Notes under the pieces: generated by a model
What the model was told of the DNA's origin: nothing
The model's input: only the letters and a program-made list of their open reading frames with translations
Database searches by the model: none
Part shown: positions 1 to 5,120 of the stretch, piece by piece
Layout: each line of letters begins with the position of its first letter
Position numbering within the stretch: the first letter of the stretch is position 1
Position numbers and translations under genes: made by a program
DNA from: Candidatus Heimdallarchaeota archaeon
GTDB taxonomy: Archaea; Asgardarchaeota; Heimdallarchaeia; Heimdallarchaeales; Heimdallarchaeaceae
Reading direction: 5' to 3'
Assembly: GCA_023135215.1 (NCBI GenBank)
Contig: JAGLTP010000238.1
Span: forward strand, 1 to 5,475
Length of the DNA: 5,475 nucleotides

Positions 1-581
1 TAATCCCGTAAACCAAATTTATCTGCAAGCTCCATCTGAGGAAGACGTCTCCTACCCTGAATAGATAACAATTTTTCTCTATCAATCCAATGTTCTTTCT
101 CAGGAACTGTAGGGCTAAGGAGCCTCGCAGAAAGCGGTCTAACCACAAATCCCTCTAAATCAGATTCCTGCTCAACAATCATCAAAGCCTTTCTATGTTG
201 TGACATTGGCCTCTGACCAAGCACCTCACCTGTAAAGATAAAAAGTGCACCAATTTCTTCCATATATTGCTTCGCTTTTCGGAACATGAAAATCCTACAG
301 TCAACACAAGGATTCATATTGCTGCCATACCCATATTTCGGCTTCTTTATCATCTCGATATAATCATTCCCAGCAGATATTACTTTTATAGGAACACCAA
401 AGACCTCTGCCACACGACTAGCCTCGTGCCTGCAACCCTTACGAGTACAAGTGCAAAAAGGAGTAACAAAATTAAGAACATGAACATCTACACCTTGATC
501 GATCATGAGTTTAACAGCAAGGGTGCTATCTAAACCACCAGAAAGTAAACCTACACCCTTGATACATGTATTCTTTTTCAT
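1..581 (-). CDS. PP-loop ATPase, MnmA/ThiI-like sulfurtransferase family (partial, C-terminus off the left edge)
   Basis: The minus strand reads from ATG at 581 to the window edge without a stop, giving 193 complete codons. The protein opens with an adenylating PP-loop, SGGLDS at residues 14-19. A cysteine cluster (C43, C45, C50) and the motif NPCVDCR (C92, C95) follow, then TGEVLGQRPMSQ (117-128), which corresponds to the NPCxxC and TGH/TGE regions of MnmA-type tRNA thiolases. Such enzymes adenylate a substrate carbonyl, usually a tRNA uridine, and replace its oxygen with sulfur; cysteines carry the persulfide or bind a cluster. The start codon overlaps the stop of the E1-like gene as ATGA (578-581) and has no clear ribosome binding site of its own, so translational coupling is likely. 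Pairing with an E1-like activator suggests sulfur delivery. The substrate could be tRNA or a small molecule; this is not decided by the sequence. The family call is firm and the specific function is not. Confidence 0.85.
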   Translation of the reverse strand, partial: MKKNTCIKGVGLLSGGLDSTLAVKLMIDQGVDVHVLNFVTPFCTCTRKGCRHEASRVAEVFGVPIKVISAGNDYIEMIKKPKYGYGSNMNPCVDCRIFMFRKAKQYMEEIGALFIFTGEVLGQRPMSQHRKALMIVEQESDLEGFVVRPLSARLLSPTVPEKEHWIDREKLLSIQGRRRLPQMELADKFGLRD

Positions 582-1600
582 AAGCCAATATATTTTGCAT
601 AAAGCGATTTTGCGATTTTCTTGTCATTTGTACCAATAATAATTGTTCTACCATTTCTAAAAACATTGAGTTCATACTTAGGGATCTTGAATCGAAGAAT
701 AATCTCACGATTTTCTACCTCACCTACTTTCTTTAGCTTGTTTTCTAACTCGTCAAATGAGATGTTCATGCTTTTAGCTGGAGTAATCTGGATTGCCCCT
801 AGTCCACATAAAGAAATCATCATCTCTTTCTTTTCAGCATTTAAAAATTCATACTTATGGTTGCTACAACATTCACAATGTTTCTTCTTTTTAATCTTTA
901 TTTTTTGAAAATCATGGCTCCAAACATCATATATTAATAAATCTTTATTGATCTCTTTTTTTAGGAGAATCTTTATCGCTTCAGTGCTTTGTATAGATGC
1001 AATAATAGTTGGTATCGAGTTCAACACACCAACCGTATCACACGTTGGTAACAATCCGGCAGCGGGAAGATCCTGGATTATGCATCTAAAACATGGTGTC
1101 TTATTTGGGATAATATTCATTGTCATTCCATAGGTTTCTATTGCTCCACCGTATACCCAAGGTTTATTATGTTTTATACAGGCGTCATTTATTAAAAAAC
1201 GAACAAGCATATTGTCTGTTCCATCAAGAACCACATCAACGTCTTTGATAAGACTCTCGATGTTCTTATGAGTTACATCATCGATAACGTATTCAATTTT
1301 TATATCTGAATTTACTTCCTTTAACTTCTCTGCTGCACTAGAGGCTTTTGGCAATCCTACATCATTTTCATTGAAAAGATTCTGTCGCTGGAGATTATTT
1401 AATTCGATAATGTCTCTATCAACGAGTTTAATATGTCCAATGCCACTTCTTACTAGGTTATTAGCAATTGTGGTGCCAAGTGCCCCACAACCAATAACAA
1501 TTATACGGCTCTTTGCTAGCTTTTTCTGACCATCTTTTTGAATGTTTTTCAACAAAGTCTGTCTACTGTATCTCTCATTCACAGGCATAATTGATACCAT
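578..1600 (-). CDS. E1-like ThiF/MoeB/HesA family adenylyltransferase with archaeal C-terminal domain
   Basis: Proteins of this family use ATP to adenylate the C-terminal glycine of a ubiquitin-like sulfur carrier (ThiS, MoaD or archaeal SAMP type) in the cytoplasm. Counting from ATG 1600, the sequence shows the ERYSRQ opening (residues 9-14), a Rossmann loop GCGALG (37-42), VDRD (D61), the NLQRQ arginine motif (R72), a conserved lysine K85, DGTDN (D126, D129), two zinc-ligand pairs CFRC (170-173) and CECC (242-245), and a TCDTVGVL segment with a candidate thioester or sulfur-transfer cysteine C187. All core ATP and zinc residues appear intact. An extra domain of about 80 residues at the C-terminus is of the kind seen on archaeal HesA/ThiF proteins. 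The gene overlaps the upstream regulator and, by 4 bp, the downstream PP-loop gene. Alternative starts are GTG 1612 and ATG 1588; 1600 was chosen because GTGA lies 8 bases upstream. No ubiquitin-like carrier gene is visible, so thiamine, molybdopterin and tRNA roles cannot be separated. Confidence 0.88.
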   Translation of the reverse strand: MVSIMPVNERYSRQTLLKNIQKDGQKKLAKSRIIVIGCGALGTTIANNLVRSGIGHIKLVDRDIIELNNLQRQNLFNENDVGLPKASSAAEKLKEVNSDIKIEYVIDDVTHKNIESLIKDVDVVLDGTDNMLVRFLINDACIKHNKPWVYGGAIETYGMTMNIIPNKTPCFRCIIQDLPAAGLLPTCDTVGVLNSIPTIIASIQSTEAIKILLKKEINKDLLIYDVWSHDFQKIKIKKKKHCECCSNHKYEFLNAEKKEMMISLCGLGAIQITPAKSMNISFDELENKLKKVGEVENREIILRFKIPKYELNVFRNGRTIIIGTNDKKIAKSLYAKYIGL

Positions 1601-1901
1601 CGATAAATTCACGAGATTTTAAAATTCTACAAATTCTACAGGTTTCTTCTATAACGGTTGTGCCATTTTCTTTCACAATTCGTTTCGCAGATTCTTTGAT
1701 CTCTTCTAAGATTTCATCGTCGGTGATTTCTAATGCCCCTCTTTTTCCTGATACATATCGTGAAACTGCAGCCTCTGTAATTCCCAACTTATTAGCAACT
1801 GCTCTCTGTGTAAGATCATGATTTTCAATTAATTTTTTTGCAAATTCTTTTCGGATAATCGGTACTACGCTCCATACGATAATTTCACATGGGGTTTTCA
1901 T
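1575..1901 (-). CDS. XRE-family HTH transcriptional regulator with C-terminal CxxC (COG2522-like)
   Basis: This is a 108-residue archaeal-type regulator. It opens MKTPCEIIVW. A clear helix-turn-helix covers about residues 31-50 (TQRAVANKLG followed by ITEAAVSRYV), then SGKRG, an acidic helix (61-80), and a tail with CRIC (C88, C91) and a near-terminal C107. I recognise the pattern as that of COG2522-type archaeal regulators, whose DNA-binding part resembles the HTH half of archaeal thiamine regulators (ThiR). The ThiN ligand-binding half of ThiR is absent here. The start at 1901 is preferred over ATG 1967 because GGTGA (1909-1913) sits 7 bases upstream of it, and the longer version would run through the operator. 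As first gene of the leftward operon, with its promoter next to a palindrome shared with two other transcription units, it is the best candidate for a local autoregulated repressor. The cysteines may bind a metal or Fe-S cluster, or act as a redox switch; this is inference. Confidence 0.85.
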   Translation of the reverse strand: MKTPCEIIVWSVVPIIRKEFAKKLIENHDLTQRAVANKLGITEAAVSRYVSGKRGALEITDDEILEEIKESAKRIVKENGTTVIEETCRICRILKSREFIDGINYACE

Positions 1902-1908
1902 TTTATTT

Positions 1909-1913
1909 TCACC
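1909..1913 (-). promoter_or_regulatory. Ribosome binding site that fixes the regulator start
   Basis: On the minus strand GGTGA stands 7 bases before ATG 1901. It matches the archaeal anti-Shine-Dalgarno and argues against the upstream in-frame ATG at 1967. Confidence 0.7.
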
Positions 1914-1918
1914 ACAAG

Positions 1919-1928
1919 TTATATATAT
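1919..1928 (+). promoter_or_regulatory. Candidate TATA box of the rightward ABC transporter operon
   Basis: TTATATATAT lies about 30 bp upstream of the centre of the palindrome at 1946-1963. Transcription is expected to start near 1950, leaving a leader of about 30 bases before ATG 1980. The leader contains only a weak G-rich ribosome-binding-like stretch (GGGG, 1968-1971). The two divergent promoters interleave within this 78-bp spacer. Confidence 0.5.
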
Positions 1929-1938
1929 GGGGGAAAGC

Positions 1939-1946
1939 AATATAAA
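1939..1946 (-). promoter_or_regulatory. Candidate TATA box of the leftward regulator/E1/PP-loop operon
   Basis: On the minus strand the sequence reads TTTATATT, a good archaeal TATA element. It would put the transcription start near 1917, about 16 bases before the start codon at 1901. Its upstream (BRE) side is inside the palindrome at 1946-1963, so a bound regulator should block TFB/TBP loading. Predicted by motif and spacing only. Confidence 0.5.
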
Positions 1947-1963
1947 CTTACCGATTGGTAAGT
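1946..1963. promoter_or_regulatory. Palindromic operator, copy 1 (divergent promoter)
   Basis: ACTTACCGATTGGTAAGT is an inverted repeat with one mismatched pair at the centre; the flanking A and T (1945, 1964) extend the arms to AACTTACC/GGTAAGTT. It is identical to copy 2 at 5083-5100 except at 1953 (G for A). It covers the predicted start of the rightward operon and abuts the TATA box of the leftward operon, as expected of a repressor site acting on both. The regulator encoded next to it is the simplest binder (inference). A TetR-type regulator elsewhere in the genome could also recognise such a site. Confidence 0.75.
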
Positions 1964-1979
1964 TCATGGGGTTTATCTT

Positions 1980-3236
1980 ATGTTTCTAAGAATACTAAGA
2001 AAATCACTATCAAAACGAAAATCCAGAATTGCCATAGCAATAATCTCAGTCATTATGGGAGCTGCAATAGCAACCGCGTTATTGAGTGTATCATTTGATG
2101 TAAGTGAAAAAGTTGGCTATGAATTTAGAAAATATGGCGCTAATCTCTTAGTTGTTCCAGAATCAGATACTATTGAAGTTGGTTTTCCAGGTGTGGACTT
2201 TGGCTCTGTAACCGAGCAGAGATATATCAATGAAAGTGATTTGTGGAAAATCAAAACAATTTACTGGAGAAATAATGTGTTGGGATTTGCACCTTTTTTA
2301 TATCAGGTAGTTAGTGTCGGTGAAGGTCTTAATGAACAGCAAGTTGTTCTTGCTGGAACATATTTTAACAAAGATGTTGAGATAATCGAACCATATTCTT
2401 CTAATGATCCATCTATTTTCAACACAGGAATTCAAACAATCAGCCCATGGTGGGAGATCACCGGAAATTGGATTGAAGATCAAAACGATACAGCGAGTAG
2501 TATGGTTGGTGTCAATGTTGCAGAAAAATTGAATCTTGAAATTGGCGATTCATTCACTATTAAATACAGTGAAAATTATGAGGGTTTGACAAATGAAACA
2601 GTTTATAATCTCACAGTCGCAGGCATTGTAGAAACAGATGGAAACGAGGATAACCAGATTTTTGTAAATTTACAAGTTGCTCAAGATCTAACAAACAGAG
2701 CCGGCAAAGTGCATATGATTCAGGTATCTGCATTATGTAATGCATGTCCTGTTGATACATTTGCAGAAGAAATTGAAGAAAAGCTGCCTTATGCAGAAGC
2801 AAGAACCGTCAAACAACTTGTAAGTGCAGAAATGAGCATTCTTGGAAAGATCGAAAGCATGATGTTTCTAGTAACAATTGTTGCGTTACTTGCTTCTGCT
2901 CTTGGCGTGATGACTACTATGACTACATCAGTTATCGAGCGGCAGAAGGAGATTGGACTTATGAAAAGCGTAGGTGCTGAGGATAAAAGAATTGTTGCTT
3001 TATTTCTTTCAGAGGCTGCGATAATCGGCAGTATCGGTGGTTTACTTGGCTATATTGTTGGCACTGTTCTTGCTCAATTTATTGGATTAGGCGTATTTGG
3101 TACATCGATTACACCACGATTTGAAATAATTCCTATTGCGCTTGGGATTTCTGTAGGAATTGCACTTCTTGCAAGCGCTTTACCTGTGAGAAGGGCTATG
3201 AAGGTTGAACCTGCAATTGTATTAAGAGGTGAATAA
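1980..3236 (+). CDS. MacB/FtsX-family ABC transporter permease
   Basis: This 418-residue membrane protein has the MacB/FtsX layout. One N-terminal transmembrane helix (about 17-38) is followed by a large extracytoplasmic domain (about 40-290). Three C-terminal helices follow (about 294-316, 339-369 and 383-401), with the coupling segment ERQKEIGLMKSVGA (320-333) and the closing PVRRAMKVEPAIVLRGE (402-418). Type VII ABC proteins of this kind are usually mechanotransmitters or exporters working with periplasmic or surface partners. The next gene, 3 bp downstream, encodes its ATPase. The gene after that encodes a DUF2318-like protein, a combination known from bacterial p19/Ftr1 iron-uptake clusters, where FtsX permeases and an ABC ATPase accompany DUF2318. 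The external domain carries an unusual CNAC pair (C253, C256), which could form a disulfide or bind metal. The transported substrate is not known from the sequence. Only one permease gene is present, so a homodimer is expected. Confidence 0.9.
   Translation: MFLRILRKSLSKRKSRIAIAIISVIMGAAIATALLSVSFDVSEKVGYEFRKYGANLLVVPESDTIEVGFPGVDFGSVTEQRYINESDLWKIKTIYWRNNVLGFAPFLYQVVSVGEGLNEQQVVLAGTYFNKDVEIIEPYSSNDPSIFNTGIQTISPWWEITGNWIEDQNDTASSMVGVNVAEKLNLEIGDSFTIKYSENYEGLTNETVYNLTVAGIVETDGNEDNQIFVNLQVAQDLTNRAGKVHMIQVSALCNACPVDTFAEEIEEKLPYAEARTVKQLVSAEMSILGKIESMMFLVTIVALLASALGVMTTMTTSVIERQKEIGLMKSVGAEDKRIVALFLSEAAIIGSIGGLLGYIVGTVLAQFIGLGVFGTSITPRFEIIPIALGISVGIALLASALPVRRAMKVEPAIVLRGE
3225..3232 (+). promoter_or_regulatory. 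Ribosome binding site of the ABC ATPase, embedded in the end of the permease gene
   Basis: AGAGGTGA overlaps the last codons of the permease and lies 7 bases before ATG 3240. It supports tight co-translation of permease and ATPase. Confidence 0.7.
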
Positions 3237-3239
3237 ATC

Positions 3240-3908
3240 ATGACTAAAGAAATAATTAAATTAATAAATCTAACTAAATCATATGATAAAGACACCCGTC
3301 CAATTAATAATATAACTGTTTCAATGAACAAAGGGGCATGGACTTCAATTATGGGGCCTTCAGGTTCTGGAAAAACGACACTATTAAACCTTATAGGATG
3401 CTTGGATTCTCCTACCAAAGGAATCATACGTATTAATGGCACAGAAATTACAAAGTTGAATCGCAATCAGCTAACGAAATTTAGAAGGGAGAACATTGGC
3501 CTGATTTTCCAGCAATATCATCTTGTCCCTTATCTGACTGCACTTGAAAATGTCATGATGGCGCAATATTACCATAGTGTTGTAGACGAAAGTGAGGCTG
3601 TTGATGCGTTGAAAAGAGTGGGAATGGGCCATAGACTAAAGCATGTGCCAGCACATTTATCTGGAGGGGAGCAACAGCGAGTGTGCATAGCAAGGGCTTT
3701 AATTAATGAACCGGATATTTTGTTGGCTGATGAACCAACTGGGAATTTAGATCAGAAAAATGGTGATATCGTCCTCAAACTCATTAAAGAATTGCGTAGG
3801 GAAGGTCATACAATTGTTTTAGTTACACATAATCCAAGTATTGGAAGATTAGGAGATAGATTAATAAAATTAATAGATGGGGAAATAAGTGAAGATTCAA
3901 ATTGTTAA
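3240..3908 (+). CDS. ABC transporter ATP-binding protein, MacB/LolD type
   Basis: This complete 222-residue ATPase energises the adjacent FtsX-like permease on the cytoplasmic face. All catalytic motifs are intact: Walker A GPSGSGKTT (39-47), Q-loop at Q91 in FQQYHLVP, signature LSGGEQQR (140-147), Walker B DILLADEP (159-166, with E165 the catalytic base), D-loop GNLD (168-171) and switch histidine H197 in VTHNP. Its length and motif wording are those of the MacB/LolD subfamily, which pairs with FtsX-like permeases rather than with classical importers. It starts 3 bases after the permease stop and ends 12 bases before the DUF2318-like gene, which has its own AGGTGA site (3911-3916). The three genes therefore form one operon. 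Nothing looks broken. Confidence 0.95.
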   Translation: MTKEIIKLINLTKSYDKDTRPINNITVSMNKGAWTSIMGPSGSGKTTLLNLIGCLDSPTKGIIRINGTEITKLNRNQLTKFRRENIGLIFQQYHLVPYLTALENVMMAQYYHSVVDESEAVDALKRVGMGHRLKHVPAHLSGGEQQRVCIARALINEPDILLADEPTGNLDQKNGDIVLKLIKELRREGHTIVLVTHNPSIGRLGDRLIKLIDGEISEDSNC

Positions 3909-3920
3909 AAAGGTGAAAAT

Positions 3921-4475
3921 ATGAGTAAAAAAAGGAAGAAAGATTTAAAGAGAGTTGAAAGAAGGAAGCTGGAGCTTGAACACAGAATAAAAAAAACTAG
4001 GACAATAATAGCAGTCTCAGTGATGCTTATAGTGACAATATGTGTGATTGTTTACGCTTCAATGTTTATGGGCGGAAGCAATAACATACAAAATTTTGAA
4101 TCAACCAAAGAATCTAATGTTCAAAGCGGGAATGAGGTTGTCATCCCATTGTCAGAAATAAGTGACAACGCAGAGTTTTACAACTATAATGCAGATGGTG
4201 TAATAATTCGTTATTTTGCAGTTAAAGGTTCAGACGGAGATGTCCACGTCGCTTTTAACGCATGTGATATATGCTATGATCAGAAAAAAGGATATAGACA
4301 AGTTGGTGAAATGATGCAATGTATCAATTGCGGTAATGAATACATAATCACAGGTCTTGGAACTGAAAATATTCAAGGTGGCTGTTGGCCAAGCTATCTG
4401 CCCGTCGACATTGATGAAGATAACGTGGTTATAGCAATCTCTGATCTGGAAAATAAGAGATATATGTTTGCGTGA
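3921..4475 (+). CDS. Membrane-anchored DUF2318-like cysteine-rich protein
   Basis: The protein has 184 residues. A strongly basic N-terminus (1-27, Lys/Arg-rich) precedes a single transmembrane helix (about 28-50), which should leave the C-terminal domain outside the membrane. The domain contains a YNYNADGVIIRYFAVKG-like strand region (about 87-103), NACDIC (C115, C118), MQCINC (C134, C137) and GGC (C155). The pattern of two CxxC pairs with a late GGCWPS is that of DUF2318, a family described as predicted Fe-S-containing membrane proteins and found with Ftr1/p19 iron transport and FtsX/ABC genes in bacteria. It probably binds a metal, Fe-S cluster or heme-like cofactor and works with the transporter, but this is inferred from context. 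An AGGTGA ribosome binding site lies 4 bases before ATG 3921. DUF2318 proteins are often larger with many helices; this is the minimal single-anchor form. Confidence 0.85.
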   Translation: MSKKRKKDLKRVERRKLELEHRIKKTRTIIAVSVMLIVTICVIVYASMFMGGSNNIQNFESTKESNVQSGNEVVIPLSEISDNAEFYNYNADGVIIRYFAVKGSDGDVHVAFNACDICYDQKKGYRQVGEMMQCINCGNEYIITGLGTENIQGGCWPSYLPVDIDEDNVVIAISDLENKRYMFA

Positions 4476-4494
4476 AGAATCGAGTTGAAGTTAT

Positions 4495-5051
4495 ATGAAC
4501 CCATTTCTAAACCCATTCATACCAATTCCATTTATCAAGAACTATATCCTTGATCCCGGAAGAATAGAAAGATTGGGTGCAGAAAAGCTAGAACGATACC
4601 AAAATAAGGCATTACGTAAAATGGTATTCTATGCCTACACAGTGCCAATTTATAAAAAAAATACACGGAAGCAGGCATACATCAAAACGACATCCGAGGA
4701 ATAAAAGATATTACAAAACTCCCTTTTATTTCTAGGCAAGAGCTTAGTGAAATTTTTCCTGATAGAATTATATCACCTAGCTTCAATAAAGCGAAAGGAC
4801 ACGTTATTTGTACTGGTGGAACAACCACTAAGTATTGTTGTAACAGTGGTTCAGAGCCAGTCTATACATATACTGATATTCCAACTATGCTCCGAGGAAG
4901 CCTTATTGCTTCTAGAGAAGATCGTTTTTTTAATCTGAACTGGAGAAAAACCAGGTTTGCGCATATTGGTAATTATAACTCATTCAAATATGATGAAGTG
5001 TTTGATAAAAACGTAGCAACATATGCCAAATCCTTTTTTTCCATTCCGTAA
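4495..5051 (+). pseudogene. CapK/phenylacetate-CoA ligase-like adenylate-forming enzyme, frameshifted and truncated
   Basis: The first frame (ATG 4495 to TAA 4704) gives MNPFLNPFIPIPFIKNY, a DPGRIERLGAEKLERYQNKALRK segment and VPIYKK. Homology then continues in the -1 frame from an A8 run (4654-4661): KKYTEAGIHQNDIRGIKDI, LPFISRQELSEIFPD, a degenerate adenylate P-loop CTGGTTTK, and NLNWRKTRFAHIG, ending at TAA 5049-5051. Restoring one A makes the two parts one reading frame. Even so, the product would be about 185 residues, against roughly 430 for CapK/coenzyme F390 synthetase-like relatives, and it stops right after SFFS, losing the rest of the AMP-binding domain. The P-loop also carries about 8 extra residues (YCCNSGSE, 4833-4856) before PVYTYTD. 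I read it as a decaying remnant at the end of the transporter operon. A sequencing error in the A run could explain the frameshift but not the truncation. Confidence 0.8.
5034..5040 (+). terminator. Possible T-rich archaeal terminator
   Basis: A run of seven T at the end of the CapK remnant, between the transporter operon and the next promoter, could stop transcription in the archaeal T-tract manner. There is no hairpin, and the run is also explained by Phe codons of the remnant, so support is weak. Confidence 0.25.
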
Positions 5052-5052
5052 A

Positions 5053-5061
5053 TTATAAATA
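5053..5061 (+). promoter_or_regulatory. Candidate TATA box of the THI4-like gene
   Basis: TTATAAATA lies about 34 bp upstream of the centre of the palindrome at 5083-5100, the same arrangement as at the divergent promoter. Transcription would begin near 5083-5087, leaving a leader of about 35 bases. Confidence 0.55.
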
Positions 5062-5082
5062 ACATTTTCCTTATACATAATT

Positions 5083-5100
5083 ACTTACCAATTGGTAAGT
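5083..5100. promoter_or_regulatory. Palindromic operator, copy 2 (upstream of the THI4-like gene)
   Basis: ACTTACCAATTGGTAAGT is a perfect 18-bp palindrome lying over the predicted transcription start and 7 bases before the ribosome binding site. With copy 1 at 1946-1963 (17 of 18 bases identical) it ties this gene to the regulator and transporter operons. Its position suits repression by blocking RNA polymerase. Confidence 0.8.
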
Positions 5101-5107
5101 TTAAATT

Positions 5108-5112
5108 GGAGG
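5108..5112 (+). promoter_or_regulatory. Strong ribosome binding site of the THI4-like gene
   Basis: GGAGG lies 8 bases before ATG 5121 and fixes the start. It is the strongest ribosome binding site in the window, suggesting that the product is made in quantity when the operator is free. Confidence 0.75.
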
Positions 5113-5120
5113 AAAAACAT

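Noticed and set aside
267..908. Open frames on the plus strand (267-533, 621-908) and minus strand (526-708) inside the PP-loop and E1-like genes
   Set aside because: They are antisense or out-of-frame shadows of well-supported genes, with no family motifs and no good ribosome binding site.
1946..1963. Palindrome as a terminator or mobile-element end
   Set aside because: No target duplication, transposase or T tract is present. Its placement over promoters at both copies fits an operator.
1902..1967. Longer start of the regulator at ATG 1967
   Set aside because: The extension would run through the operator and TATA box and lacks family-like sequence. GGTGA at 1909-1913 points to ATG 1901.
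4654..4661. Programmed -1 frameshifting in the A8 run of the CapK-like gene
   Set aside because: The tract is slippery, but the joined product is still truncated to under half length with a disturbed P-loop, so decay or sequencing error is simpler.
4823..4851. Inverted repeat AACCACT / AGTGGTT with a 15-base loop
   Set aside because: It is short, lies within the former coding sequence, has no T tract and no promoter context; likely chance.
4747..4938. Separate open frame of 63 codons
   Set aside because: It is in another frame over the CapK remnant, whose homology is visible in the frame reading through to 5051.
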